DNA of 64,000 bases from JAENVU01 sp963765075 (GCA_963765075.1 CAVXVA010000008.1:496001-560000), one strand, 5' to 3'; shown: positions 30,629-40,108, counted from the first letter of the stretch. Notes: generated from the sequence alone by a model not told the origin. Made by a program: numbers and translations.

Positions 30629-33439
30629 GTGTTCCTCACTGGTTCGGAGTCGAGCGTGCCTGGTCCGCCGGCCACCGTCCTCCCTGAAGCCCCGCCCGGA
30701 CCTCTCCCGCGCAATGCGACCGCATCCGCACCTCCGTGGCACGCCGCCGGTGTCGATGCCGTGGTCAGTGGACTCCACTCCACCGTCAATGGCCTCGATA
30801 CCTCCGAAGCTCGACGGCGGCTCGACGAAGACGGACCCAATGAGCTGCGAGCCGCGCGCCGACGGGGTTCACTCCGTTCGCTCTGGGAGCAGCTGACCGC
30901 GGTCATGGTGCTCATCCTGCTCGGTGCGGCCGCCCTCTCGCTCGTGCTCGGCAAAGCGTTCGAGGCCGGAGCGATTGCGGTCATCGTGTTGCTGTTCGTG
31001 TTGCTGGGGTTCATCCAGGAGCACCGCGCGGAACGTGCAATCGCGGCACTCCAAGCCATGGCCGAGCCGACTGTCCAAGTGCTTCGCGACGGTCTCGAGG
31101 TGACGCGGGCATCGTGTGAGCTGGTCCGGGGAGACGTAGTGATGCTCCAGGCCGGCAACGTGGTGCCGGCCGACGCCCGGCTGATCGACACCATCGGCTT
31201 GCGTGTGGAGGAGGCCGCGCTCACCGGCGAATCGGATCCGATCTTCAAGCAGACCGCGGCACTCGGCGTAGCCGAACCACCGCTTGGTGATCGAACCAAC
31301 ATGGTCTACGCGGGCACGCAGGTGACGCAAGGTCGAGGCCGTGCGGTCGTCACCGCGACGGGCATGACGACCGAGTTGGGTCAGATCGCTCGCATGTTGC
31401 AAGGAGTGACCACGGCGCCGACGCCGCTCCAAGATCGCTTGGATGCCGTCGGGAAGCAGCTCGCGGTCGTCGGCGTCGTGGTTGCCGCCCTCGTGATGAT
31501 CATGGGTGCACTCGGTGGCGAACCGGTTGCGGACCTGCTCCTCACCGCCATCAGCGTCGCGGTCGCGGTCATTCCCGAAGGACTGCCGGCGGTAGTCACT
31601 GTGACGCTTGCGATCGGCGCCCAGCGCATGTTGCGGCGGAATGCGCTGATCCGAAAACTCCCCGCGGTCGAGACGCTCGGGTCCGTGACGGTCATCTGTA
31701 CCGACAAGACCGGGACGCTCACGCAGAACCGGATGTCGGCTGCGGTGCTGGACACCGCCGGTCAGACGCAACGACTCGACGAGCCGATCGCTCTGCCCCT
31801 TCCGAGTGCCGCGGCGCTGGCCCTGGCTACGGGAGTTCTGTGCAACGACGGCAATGTCCAGGTCGACCACGGCGGAGATTTCTCGACCAGCGGTGATCCC
31901 ACGGAGACCGCGCTGCTCGTTGCTGCCCACACCGCCGGGATCGACATCGACGCTCTGCGCGGAGCCGCGCCACGGGTCGGCGAGCTGCCCTTCGACGCCG
32001 ACCGGAAGCGCATGAGCACCGTTCATGACCTCGGTGACGCCGCGACCGCGATGCTCCCGGCCGCGATTGCGGGACGCACGGTCTTCGTGAAGGGCGCGGT
32101 CGGTGGCTTGCTGGAGCGAACGGTCTCGGTCTGGGACGGCGAGGAGCCCGTGGCCGTGACTTCCGAGTGGCGTGATCGCATCACCGGGGCCGAGAGCGCC
32201 TTGGCCGCGGACGGGATGCGGGTGCTCGGCCTCGCCTACCGCGCGATCGACCCTGCGAGTGCCGACGACTTCGCCGAGGACCAACTCACGTTCGTGGGCC
32301 TGGTGGGCATCATCGACCCGCCGCGCCCCGAAGTGCGGGATGCGATCGCGACCTGTACGCGCGCCGGAATCCGCACGGTGATGATCACTGGTGATCACCC
32401 GTCTACCGCCAAGGCGATCGCCGACGATCTGGGCATCCCCACCGACGGTGGAGTGGTGACGGGTACCGAGTTCGATGCCCTCGACGACGCCGGCGTCGAC
32501 CACGCGGTGCGACACCATTCGGTGTTCGCGCGCGTCTCGCCGGAACACAAGCTGCGCATCGTCGAGTCGCTCCAGGATCAGGGCCAGGTCGTGGCGATGA
32601 CCGGCGACGGGGTCAACGACGCGCCGGCGTTGAAGCGAGCAGATATCGGCGTGGCGATGGGCATCACCGGCACGGACGTCTCGAAGGATGCGTCCGACAT
32701 GGTGTTGCGCGACGACAACTTCGCTTCGATCGTCGCCGCGGTCGAGGAGGGACGAGTCATCTACGACAACCTCCGACGGTTCGTGAAGTTCGCGGTCGCC
32801 GGCAACATCGGCAAGATCATCGTGATGATCGGCTGGCCCCTACCGTTCCTGCTGTCCGGTGACGGTGCGGCGGCGGTGGCCCTCTTGCCACTCCAGTTGC
32901 TGTGGTTGAACCTGATGACCGACGGCTTGCTCGGCCTCTCGCTCGGCGTCGAACCGCCCGAGCGCGGGGTGATGGATCGTCCGCCCCACGCTCCGGGTGC
33001 ATCCATGTGGGCCGGTGGACTGGGTCGTCAGGCGGTGTGGATCGGAGGGTTGATCGGCGGCGCGGCGCTCGGAATCGGCTTGGTCTACGAGGCCCGAGGG
33101 CACGAGAACTGGCAGACCATGATGTTCACCAGTCTGGCCTTCCTCCAGGTGTTCCAAGCACTGGGTACTCGATCGACCACCGAGTCCCTGCGCTCGCTCG
33201 GATTCCGGACGAATCCGGTGATGATGGCGCTCATCGGGGTCGTGGTGATCCTGCAGCTCGCGGCGATCATGACCCCACTCCGGGACGTTCTCGACCTCGA
33301 TCCCCTCAGCGCGTTCGATCTCGGTGTCTGTGTCGGCGTCGGTGTGGCGCTCCTCGCCGTGCTCGAAGGCCACAAGGCGTGGGTCCGCAGTCGCGCTCAC
33401 TCCGAACCGTCGGATGCCGGCATGGTGGTTGCACGATGA
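30629..33439 (+). CDS. P-type cation-transporting ATPase (P2, Ca2+/Mn2+-type)
   Basis: A 936-residue P-type ATPase. In order: an N-terminal cation-ATPase domain (STVNGLDTSEARRRLDEDGPNEL), the actuator domain with LTGESDP (TGES motif), the M4 PEGL motif (VIPEGLPAVV), the phosphorylation motif DKTGTLT, the nucleotide domain with KGA, the hinge TGDGVNDAP, and six C-terminal helices with LWLNLMTDG. PEGL plus NxxTDG place it with P2 pumps (SERCA/PMR1-like), which export Ca2+ or Mn2+. GTG 30629 has AGGAGA just upstream; the frame is open to 30272, but that part overlaps the divergent EamA gene. Confidence 0.92.
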   Translation: MFLTGSESSVPGPPATVLPEAPPGPLPRNATASAPPWHAAGVDAVVSGLHSTVNGLDTSEARRRLDEDGPNELRAARRRGSLRSLWEQLTAVMVLILLGAAALSLVLGKAFEAGAIAVIVLLFVLLGFIQEHRAERAIAALQAMAEPTVQVLRDGLEVTRASCELVRGDVVMLQAGNVVPADARLIDTIGLRVEEAALTGESDPIFKQTAALGVAEPPLGDRTNMVYAGTQVTQGRGRAVVTATGMTTELGQIARMLQGVTTAPTPLQDRLDAVGKQLAVVGVVVAALVMIMGALGGEPVADLLLTAISVAVAVIPEGLPAVVTVTLAIGAQRMLRRNALIRKLPAVETLGSVTVICTDKTGTLTQNRMSAAVLDTAGQTQRLDEPIALPLPSAAALALATGVLCNDGNVQVDHGGDFSTSGDPTETALLVAAHTAGIDIDALRGAAPRVGELPFDADRKRMSTVHDLGDAATAMLPAAIAGRTVFVKGAVGGLLERTVSVWDGEEPVAVTSEWRDRITGAESALAADGMRVLGLAYRAIDPASADDFAEDQLTFVGLVGIIDPPRPEVRDAIATCTRAGIRTVMITGDHPSTAKAIADDLGIPTDGGVVTGTEFDALDDAGVDHAVRHHSVFARVSPEHKLRIVESLQDQGQVVAMTGDGVNDAPALKRADIGVAMGITGTDVSKDASDMVLRDDNFASIVAAVEEGRVIYDNLRRFVKFAVAGNIGKIIVMIGWPLPFLLSGDGAAAVALLPLQLLWLNLMTDGLLGLSLGVEPPERGVMDRPPHAPGASMWAGGLGRQAVWIGGLIGGAALGIGLVYEARGHENWQTMMFTSLAFLQVFQALGTRSTTESLRSLGFRTNPVMMALIGVVVILQLAAIMTPLRDVLDLDPLSAFDLGVCVGVGVALLAVLEGHKAWVRSRAHSEPSDAGMVVAR

Positions 33440-33544
33440 GTGCCGGACTCCATCACCCCACCGTGTGGCTGCGCTGGATTCTGCCCAACCCCCGGCGACT
33501 CGCGGTGCGGTTGGTCGGCGCCCCGGGATGGTCCAACAGCTCGG

Positions 33545-34628
33545 TCAACCGCGCAGAGCGGCGGCGATCGCGGCGTAGGCGGGCTTGGCCTGGAGCGACT
33601 CGTCGAACGGCAGGCCCGCACCGAAGCCGGGGAACTCGCCCGGGATCCAGGAGTAGCGGTCGGTGAATCCCCAGGTGGTGATGCCCCGGCACCGGCGTAC
33701 CCGCAGGCAGGCGGTCACGACCTCGCCGTAGACGGTGGCCTGGTCGGCGAGCTTCGTCGCGTCGGCCGGCAGCAAGACCGCGACGTCCATTTCGGTGATC
33801 CAGACGAGAAACCGGGCGTCGGACAGGCGACGGAGGTTGGCCTCGATGTCGGCCGCAGATTCGGGCAGCACGAAGGAATCGGTGCATCTGGATACCGATG
33901 CCATGGATCGGTATCCCGTACGCCCGGACGAGCGATGCGTAGTCGTAGATGAAGTTCGACTTCGGGTTGATCGTCTCGCTGAGGTAGTCGTTGAGGAAGA
34001 GCTTGGCGTGCGGATCGGCTTCGTGCGCGAACTGGAACGCGAGCATGACGTACTCAGGTCCGATGCCGCGGAGCCAGAGGTTGTCGCGCAGACCGGACCC
34101 ATCGTCGGCGACCACTTCGTTGACGACGTCCCACTGGCGGACTCGGTCTCGAAAATGGCCGACCACGGTATGGATGTGATCGCGCATGATCGCGATGAGC
34201 TCATCACGGCTGAAGGTCCCCGAGGTGAGCCAGGCGGGATTCTGGCGGTGCCACACCAACGCGTGGCCGCGAACGCTCATCCGGTTGGCCGCGGCGAAGG
34301 CGACCGTCTGGTCGGCGCCGGTGAAGTCGTACCGGCCCTGCTCAGGATGGATCTCGGCCCACTTCATGGCGTTCTCGGGCGTCACGCTCGAGTACTCGCG
34401 CGCCGCGACGACGAGGTGCTCCGGATCCGTCGTCAACTGGGGCAGGCCGATCGCGGTTCCGACCAACCGGTGCCGTACCTGCCCAAGACGACGCAAGGTC
34501 TCCTGGCGGTGGTTGGCGGCGGCCGGTTCCGAGAGGGCCAGGCCGCTGAGCGCGATGGCCACCGCGGCGACGGCGATCATCATCCCGCGGGCGCGGGCCC
34601 TGATCTCGTTGTCGGGTGGGTTTCGCAT
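33545..34628 (-). pseudogene. GH10 endo-1,4-beta-xylanase, interrupted by a +1 frameshift
   Basis: A secreted glycoside hydrolase family 10 enzyme (about 360 residues when rejoined) that cuts xylan. The first frame holds a signal peptide (MIAVAAVAIALSGLALSEPAAA), the SSVTPENAMKWAEIHPEQG motif, the substrate-binding HALVWH and the acid/base Glu in WDVVNE, ending at GIGIQMH. After one extra base near 33881 the other frame continues SFVLPESAADIEANLRRL and ITEMDV, with the nucleophile Glu, then GFTDRYSWIP. Both catalytic residues survive, so a sequence error is likely. TACGAT lies 7 nt before ATG 34628. Confidence 0.85.
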
Positions 34629-34635
34629 CGCCGAA

Positions 34636-34641
34636 ATCGTA
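34636..34641 (-). promoter_or_regulatory. Candidate -10 element (TACGAT) for leaderless GH10 gene
   Basis: Minus-strand TACGAT is followed by 7 nt and the ATG at 34628. Confidence 0.45.
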
Positions 34642-34738
34642 CCGGGCCGATTCGTAGCGATCCGCGGGTTGCGCCCCTATCCTCCGGGTGAGGCGATGGC
34701 CCGTGCCGCGTCCCTGGCCGCTGCGAGGAGTGCAAACC

Positions 34739-35365
34739 GTGACCGACATTCACCAGCTGATCAGCACCGAGCGCGTCTCGCTCGCCGACACGCTGGACGG
34801 ATTCACCGAGGAGCAGTGGAATACGCCGAGCCTCTGCGCCGGCTGGACGGTACGCAACGTGGCCGCCCATCTGGCGATGCCCTTCGAGGTCTCGCTGCCG
34901 CGCTTGATGATCAAGATGATCGGTGCGCGCGGGGACTTCAACCAGGTCGCGAACCGGGTCGCACTGGAGGACCCGCGGCCGGGCCCGGAACTCAGTGCCG
35001 TGCTCCGCGCCAACGCCCGAACGCAGTTCAAGCCGCCGGGGTTCGGTTTCGAGGCACCGCTCAGCGATGTGGTGCTCCACGGGCAGGACATCTGCCGGCC
35101 GCTCGGGATCGTCCGGCCGGTGCCGGCGGAAGCGGCGGCGATCGTGGCGGGCCTCTGTGTGTCGCCGAAGGCGCAGCGCGGGTTCGTCAAGAAGGGCATC
35201 ACCGAAGGGCTGCGCTTCGAAGCGAGCGACGTCGACTGGTCCCACGGTGACGGTGCGTTGGTCCGGGGGCCGGCCGTGTCGATCGCCATGGCGATCACCC
35301 AGCGTGCGAGCGGGTTCGACGAACTCGATGGCGACGGCGTGGCCGTGCTGAGGTCCCGCACCTGA
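34739..35365 (+). CDS. Maleylpyruvate isomerase-family (DinB-like, mycothiol-type) protein
   Basis: A 208-residue DinB-like four-helix protein of the mycothiol-dependent maleylpyruvate isomerase family. The N-terminal half has the family pattern EEQWNTPSLCAGWTVRNVAAHL, with the metal-binding His near residue 41, and SDVVLHGQDICRPLG gives the second metal region near 115. Many members are annotated only by fold, and the reaction here is unknown. GTG 34739 lies 8 nt after GAGGAG. Presence of the family agrees with a mycothiol-making actinobacterium. Confidence 0.85.
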   Translation: MTDIHQLISTERVSLADTLDGFTEEQWNTPSLCAGWTVRNVAAHLAMPFEVSLPRLMIKMIGARGDFNQVANRVALEDPRPGPELSAVLRANARTQFKPPGFGFEAPLSDVVLHGQDICRPLGIVRPVPAEAAAIVAGLCVSPKAQRGFVKKGITEGLRFEASDVDWSHGDGALVRGPAVSIAMAITQRASGFDELDGDGVAVLRSRT

Positions 35366-35380
35366 GTCCTCGTCGTGTGG

Positions 35381-36103
35381 TTATGACGCCGAGGTGAGCC
35401 GGTGGTCGTAGTCGGTGGCCAGGGCGAGGAGGGCCTGGGCGCAGTCGCCGTTGTAGGACGAGCCGTGCATGATGGCCAACGTGGTCGGTTCGAGCTCGGC
35501 GAGTCGACGTATCGTCGGCGCAGTGCTCGGGGTCAGGCAGGTGGATCCGAACATGTCCTCGGTCTGGGCCGCGGCATCGATGATGTCGTTCGCAGTGAGT
35601 GCCGGGCCGTCGCCGACCTGGGCGAGCAGGTCACCGCAGAACAACGTGCCGGTCGTCTCCTCGTAGAGCACGTGCGCGTCCCAACCATGGGGCACGTGCG
35701 GGGTGTCGATGTTGCGGAGTCGCCTGCCGCCGAGATCTTTGACGGTGTCGGAACCGAGAAGTTCTGGCTCGCGGTCGGCTAGGTCGTTGATCGAGACCAT
35801 GCAACCGATGGCGGTGTGGGCAATCTGCGCGTTCGGCGCTGCCGCGAGGAACAAGTTCATGGCGCCGGACTCGTCGGACTCGAGGTGTCCGAAGGTGATC
35901 CAACGCAGCCGGTCGAGCGGCATCACGGTGGCGATGGCCGCCGACACCAACGGGAACATGGCTCGCGGTCCGGTGTGGAAGATGGCCGGCTCGTCGGCGT
36001 CGATGAGGAATTGGTTGAAGCTGAACCCGGTCGGTCCGATGTCGGGCACGTGAGTGGACAGGCGGTAGATGTGGTCGGCGATCTCGTCGACTCGAGTTTC
36101 CAT
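35381..36103 (-). CDS. MBL-fold protein of the diiron (ODP/flavodiiron-like) type
   Basis: A 240-residue metallo-beta-lactamase-fold protein whose first metal motif is GHLESDESG (HxExDE) rather than HxHxDH, as in oxygen-binding diiron proteins such as the FprA/flavodiiron N-domain. There is no flavodoxin domain. Other ligand regions are TPHVPHGWDAH and CGDLLAQVGDGP, with MHGSSYNGD near the C-terminus. It lies 54 nt downstream of the ABC ATPase gene and is probably the last gene of that operon. An oxygen- or NO-related role is inferred from the family only. Confidence 0.75.
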   Translation of the reverse strand: METRVDEIADHIYRLSTHVPDIGPTGFSFNQFLIDADEPAIFHTGPRAMFPLVSAAIATVMPLDRLRWITFGHLESDESGAMNLFLAAAPNAQIAHTAIGCMVSINDLADREPELLGSDTVKDLGGRRLRNIDTPHVPHGWDAHVLYEETTGTLFCGDLLAQVGDGPALTANDIIDAAAQTEDMFGSTCLTPSTAPTIRRLAELEPTTLAIMHGSSYNGDCAQALLALATDYDHRLTSAS

Positions 36104-36157
36104 GGCGAGGACTCGCTTTCAGAGATGAAGAGGACTGGTGAGGTTGAGGCGCCCCAA

Positions 36158-37141
36158 TCAGGAGTTGCGGGACACGAGCGCCTTGAGCCGTTCTGGACCG
36201 AACTGCGATCGGAATCCGTCGACCGTATAGGCCCGCAGCTTGCTCGCGGAGACGGCGCGGGCCGAGGCCGATCGCGGGAGGTCGAACAATGGGCCCATCT
36301 CGCCGAACTGGTCGCCGGGCCCGAGGGTCGTGAGAACGTGGCGAGATCCGTCGGGTCGCTCCTGGATGATCTCGATCGCACCATCGAGAAGTTCATAGAT
36401 CCGATCGCCGACGCTCTCCTGCTCGAAGAGGAACTCGCCCGCGGAGCATTCGACGTCGATGGCCGGACCACCGGGTGTGGGCGCCGCGTGGGGCTGCATC
36501 TCGATCAGCTGATCGGCGAGCGGAATCAGCCGTGGGTCGTGCGTCGAGACGACAACGGTGCGGCCCCGGTCGGTCAGGCTCCGCAGGATGCGGAGTACGA
36601 CCTCGACTTGAACGTGGTCGAGGCTCGCGGTGGGCTCGTCGGCGACGATCAGCGGCGGATCGAGGGCCAGCGCCCGCGCGATCGCGACTCGCTGCTGCTG
36701 CCCGCCCGAGAGGCCATCGGGGTGGTGGGCGGCGCGGTCGGCCAGGCCGACATCCTCGAGTAACGCAGAGGCGCGACTCCGAGACTCGGCCCGGGAAACC
36801 GCGGTCGCACGCATGGGCACCTGGACGTTCTCGAGCGCGTTGAGCGACGGGATGAGGTTGAAGCCCTGGAACACAATGCCGACCGTGCCGCTGCGATACG
36901 AGTTGAGCCCCGCGGCATCGAGGCCGGTGACTTCGGTGTCGCCAAAGGAGATCGTGCCGTCCGTCGGATGCTGGATCCCGGCGACGCACGAGAGGAGCGT
37001 GGTCTTGCCGCAGCCGGATGGACCGAGCAGTACCGCGAGCGTGCCTTCCTGGACCTCGGCGGTGAAGCGGTCGAGCGGGGTGACGGCGTTCTCGCCCTGT
37101 CCGTAGCGCACGGTCAGTTGGTCGATAGTCAGTTTCGGCAT
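36158..37141 (-). CDS. ABC transporter ATPase fused to a cyclic-nucleotide-binding domain
   Basis: A 327-residue fusion. Residues 1-210 are a LolD/MacB-type ATPase: Walker A GPSGCGKTT (near 40), Q-loop FQGFNLIP, signature LSGGQQQR (near 145), Walker B LIVADEPT, and H-loop STHD. Residues 225-327 are a CAP-type cyclic-nucleotide-binding domain (AGEFLFEQESVGDRIYELLDGAIEI...GPGDQFGEMGPLFDLPRSASARA, with the FGEM phosphate-binding cassette). The permease gene ends 1 nt upstream. cAMP or a related ligand may gate the ATPase; the fusion is unusual. Confidence 0.88.
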   Translation of the reverse strand: MPKLTIDQLTVRYGQGENAVTPLDRFTAEVQEGTLAVLLGPSGCGKTTLLSCVAGIQHPTDGTISFGDTEVTGLDAAGLNSYRSGTVGIVFQGFNLIPSLNALENVQVPMRATAVSRAESRSRASALLEDVGLADRAAHHPDGLSGGQQQRVAIARALALDPPLIVADEPTASLDHVQVEVVLRILRSLTDRGRTVVVSTHDPRLIPLADQLIEMQPHAAPTPGGPAIDVECSAGEFLFEQESVGDRIYELLDGAIEIIQERPDGSRHVLTTLGPGDQFGEMGPLFDLPRSASARAVSASKLRAYTVDGFRSQFGPERLKALVSRNS

Positions 37142-37142
37142 C

Positions 37143-38162
37143 TCATCGTCCTCCGAAGGCTTCGACCGGATCGGCGGCCATCGTCTTGCGTAACCCGGCC
37201 AGGCTCGCCAGGAAGCCGATACCGATCGCGATGAACGGAAGGCTGATCGCGGCCGACGGTGGGATCGAGACGGGCATCGGGAACACCGGCGCGAGCAGAT
37301 ACGCGACGCCGATCGCCAGCAGCGATGCGATGACCGCGAGCACGACCGCTTGGAGGGCCAAGCCGAGCCCCATCTGCCAGGACTTCACACCCGTAGCTTT
37401 GAACACCGCGAAGTCGCGGCTGCGCTCGAGCGCGCTGAGGAAGACGACCGAGCCGATGATGCAGATCGCGACGAGCCAGAGGAGCACGTTGACGAAGGTG
37501 ATCGATTGACTGGCGCTCTTCATCGGTCGGAGGAGATCCTCGCGTGCCTCGGCGAGCGAATACCGGGTGAGACCCTTGGGTGCCGGCGCGTCGGCCGGTT
37601 TCTCGTCGATGAACGCACGAGTGATACGCGCACCGCCGGCCAGCTGATTCTGGGCGTCCCCGATCGTCATGATGACCAACGGTTGGCCGCCGAACATCGT
37701 GCGCCCGCTCATCGTCCCGACCACTCGGTAGCGGTTCGGACCGAGCCGCAGCACCTCTCCCACCGACAGGCCGAGGGAGTCGTCGATCACCACTTCACCG
37801 GCGCGCCGGGTGGTGCGTCCCTCATCGATGGTGAGGGGCCAGCCGATGGGGAGGCCGAAGAGCCCGGCTTGGCGGTCGGCATCACCCACGCGCAGCGCCG
37901 CGCTCCAGTAGAGCATCGGAGCCGCGTCGGGAGCCTGGTCCGTGGGCACGATCGAGGCACTGGTGAACGGCCCGACCTCTCCCGTCGGCGCCAGGTAACT
38001 CTGCCCTCCGAGGGTGTCGACCAATCGGTTGATCTCACTCGGGAAGGAATCCGAGAGTCCCGACATCACGAGGCTCATGCTGAAGACGAGCGCGGTGGCG
38101 ACGATCGCGATCGTGAACCGCTTCCACCGCCACTGAAGATCGCGCAGCGCTGCGAGAATCAA
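37143..38162 (-). CDS. FtsX/MacB-type ABC transporter permease
   Basis: A 339-residue permease with an N-terminal helix (FTIAIVATALVFSMSLVMSGL), a periplasmic MacB-like core (residues 45-215) and three C-terminal helices of the FtsX domain (ITFVNVLLWLVAICIIGSVV; ALQAVVLAVIASLLAIGVAYL; SLPFIAIGIGFLASLAGL). It pairs with the CNMP-fused ATPase, whose ATG follows one base after its stop. The start is probably TTG 38162, which puts the helix at a normal place; the frame is open to 38219. The substrate is unknown: such systems move lipoproteins, lipids or peptides or act mechanically. Confidence 0.82.
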   Translation of the reverse strand: MILAALRDLQWRWKRFTIAIVATALVFSMSLVMSGLSDSFPSEINRLVDTLGGQSYLAPTGEVGPFTSASIVPTDQAPDAAPMLYWSAALRVGDADRQAGLFGLPIGWPLTIDEGRTTRRAGEVVIDDSLGLSVGEVLRLGPNRYRVVGTMSGRTMFGGQPLVIMTIGDAQNQLAGGARITRAFIDEKPADAPAPKGLTRYSLAEAREDLLRPMKSASQSITFVNVLLWLVAICIIGSVVFLSALERSRDFAVFKATGVKSWQMGLGLALQAVVLAVIASLLAIGVAYLLAPVFPMPVSIPPSAAISLPFIAIGIGFLASLAGLRKTMAADPVEAFGGR

Positions 38163-38249
38163 TCCATGCCCCCGTCCTCGGACGTGCCCTCTGCGAGCAG
38201 GCCGGTCGATGGGAACCATACCGGGACGAGTGGGTGCTGGCGAAGTAGC

Positions 38250-40058
38250 TCAGATGTCCATGCCGATGGATTCGGCTTGGTCGGCGAGGGTGAGCCAGCG
38301 TTCCTCGGCGTGGTCGACCTCGGTCTGGGACTCCGCGAGCTCGGAGCTGATTCGGGCCAACGCCTCATGGTCGGTCGTCGCGGTATGGAGTCGCGTCTGG
38401 AGTTCATCGTGCGCGGCGATCGCCTCGGCGAGGTCGCGTTCCGCGACTGCAAGCTGACGGCGCAGAGTGCTCGGGCTCTTCTTGGACGGCGCGCGAGCCG
38501 GTACGACGGTCGGTGCCGCGGTCGGCGGTGCGGGGGCGCTGCTCGCCCGGGCGGTACTCGGCGGTGCGCTCGACGATGTGCGGTGGGCGAGCCATCCGGT
38601 GACGCCACCCCGCACCACCGCGGCATGGCCGTGCACGTCGATGGCCAACACGTCTTCGACGGTTCGGTCGAGGAAGACCCGGTCGTGGCTGACGACCACG
38701 ACGATGCCCGGCCAGTCGTCGAGGAACTCCTCGAGCGCCCGCAGGGTATCGAGGTCGAGGTCGTTGGTGGGTTCGTCGAGCAGGAGCACGTTCGGCTGTT
38801 CCACCAAAGTCAGGAGCAACTGCAATCGCCGACGTTCGCCACCGGAGAGGGTGCCGATCGGAGCCATTTGGGTGTCATCGTCGAACCAGAACTGGCGCAT
38901 CAACTTGCCGTCGGCCACCGACGGTGCACCCTTCTCGCCGGCCACGGCATCCCGCACACGTTGGCCGAGGTCCAGGTCGCGACCGAGTTGGTCGTAGTAG
39001 CCGATCTTCACGGTGGTGCCGATGGCGACCGTGCCACGCGTGGGCTGCCGGCGGCCCGCGATGAGATCGAGCAGGGTGCTCTTTCCCACCCCGTTCGCAC
39101 CAACGATGCCGACGCGATCTCCGGGTTCGAACATGTGGTCGATGTGGTCGAGGACGAGACGCGGATCGCCGGGCCAGGAGAAGTCGACGTCGTGGAGTTC
39201 CATGCCGCGCGAGCCCAGGCGTGAGCTTCCCAAGGTCAGGCCGATGTCGCCGTCGCGTGCGGCCGCCTGGGGACCGCGTGCGATGAGTGCCTTGGCCGCG
39301 TCGACGCGCGCCTTCGGTTTGGTGGATCGGGCAGGCGCGCCGCGCCGGAGCCATGCGAGTTCGCGACGGGCGAGGTTCTTGCGCGTCTGTTCCGCGGCCG
39401 CGGCGTGCTCTTCGCGTTCGGTGCGGGCCGCGAGATAAGCCGCGTAGCCGGAACCGGCGGTCCGATTGAGCGGTACGTGCATGTAGCCCGTGCCCCGATC
39501 GATTTCGAGCACCTTCGTCGTGACCCGGTCGAGGACATGACGGTCGTGGGTGACGAGGAGCAGGCCACCGGTGAAGTCGGCCAACCATGTCTCGAGGAAC
39601 GCGATCGCGTCGAGATCGAGATGGTTGGTCGGTTCGTCGAGAATGAGGGCATCCCACTCGCGGGCGAGCAACGCGGCGAGGGCGACCCGCTTGCGCTGAC
39701 CACCGGAGAGCTGGTCGGTCGGTGCATCGAGCATCCCGGACATGCCGAGCCGGTCGAGCATCGCTTCGCCCTGCCATTCCTGACCGTCGAGCCCGGCGCA
39801 CACCACCGAGCGCACGCGACCCGGGGGAAGGACCGGGGTCTGGCCCAGTGCCCCGACACGCGCACCGCGTCCGTACCGGACGACGCCGGCCTCGGGTTCC
39901 CGCTCGCCACTGAGCATGCTGAGCAGGGTGCTCTTGCCGCAGCCGTTGAGTCCGACGACGCCGATCCGATCGCCGTCGCTCAGGGTCAACGAGAGATCCG
40001 AGAACAGCGGTCGGTTCGGCCGGGTCGCCCGCAGGCCGCTGGCGTCGATCAGGATCAC
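38250..40058 (-). CDS. ABC-F protein, Uup-like
   Basis: A 602-residue ABC-F ATPase with two nucleotide-binding domains and no membrane segments. Walker A motifs are VGLNGCGKSTL (near residue 37) and VGANGVGKSTL (near 315). Signatures are LSGGQRKRV and LSGGERRRL; Walker B motifs are LILDEPTNHLDL and LLLDEPTNDLDL. The C-terminal 80 residues form a predicted coiled coil (Uup_C type) after an Ala/Pro-rich linker. ABC-F proteins act on ribosomes (elongation or antibiotic protection). GTG 40058 has TAGCCT 8 nt upstream (leaderless pattern). Confidence 0.9.
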   Translation of the reverse strand: MILIDASGLRATRPNRPLFSDLSLTLSDGDRIGVVGLNGCGKSTLLSMLSGEREPEAGVVRYGRGARVGALGQTPVLPPGRVRSVVCAGLDGQEWQGEAMLDRLGMSGMLDAPTDQLSGGQRKRVALAALLAREWDALILDEPTNHLDLDAIAFLETWLADFTGGLLLVTHDRHVLDRVTTKVLEIDRGTGYMHVPLNRTAGSGYAAYLAARTEREEHAAAAEQTRKNLARRELAWLRRGAPARSTKPKARVDAAKALIARGPQAAARDGDIGLTLGSSRLGSRGMELHDVDFSWPGDPRLVLDHIDHMFEPGDRVGIVGANGVGKSTLLDLIAGRRQPTRGTVAIGTTVKIGYYDQLGRDLDLGQRVRDAVAGEKGAPSVADGKLMRQFWFDDDTQMAPIGTLSGGERRRLQLLLTLVEQPNVLLLDEPTNDLDLDTLRALEEFLDDWPGIVVVVSHDRVFLDRTVEDVLAIDVHGHAAVVRGGVTGWLAHRTSSSAPPSTARASSAPAPPTAAPTVVPARAPSKKSPSTLRRQLAVAERDLAEAIAAHDELQTRLHTATTDHEALARISSELAESQTEVDHAEERWLTLADQAESIGMDI

Positions 40059-40066
40059 GGCAGCGC

Positions 40067-40072
40067 AGGCTA
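40067..40072 (-). promoter_or_regulatory. Candidate -10 element (TAGCCT) for leaderless ABC-F gene
   Basis: Minus-strand TAGCCT is followed by 8 nt and the GTG at 40058. Confidence 0.45.
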
Positions 40073-40102
40073 CGGCGTGCCGCGGGTTCCGCTCGTAGCC
40101 TC

Positions 40103-40108
40103 TAGCGT
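40103..40108 (+). promoter_or_regulatory. Candidate -10 element (TAGCGT) for the first aldehyde dehydrogenase
   Basis: TAGCGT lies 60 nt before ATG 40169. The implied leader carries GAGGAG at 40155-40160. Confidence 0.4.

Noticed and set aside
33436..33666. Small gene overlapping the ATPase stop (ATGA), starting MSAGLHHPTVWLRW
   Set aside because: The first 40 residues look plausible, but the frame then runs antisense through the conserved end of the GH10 gene and becomes Arg-rich.
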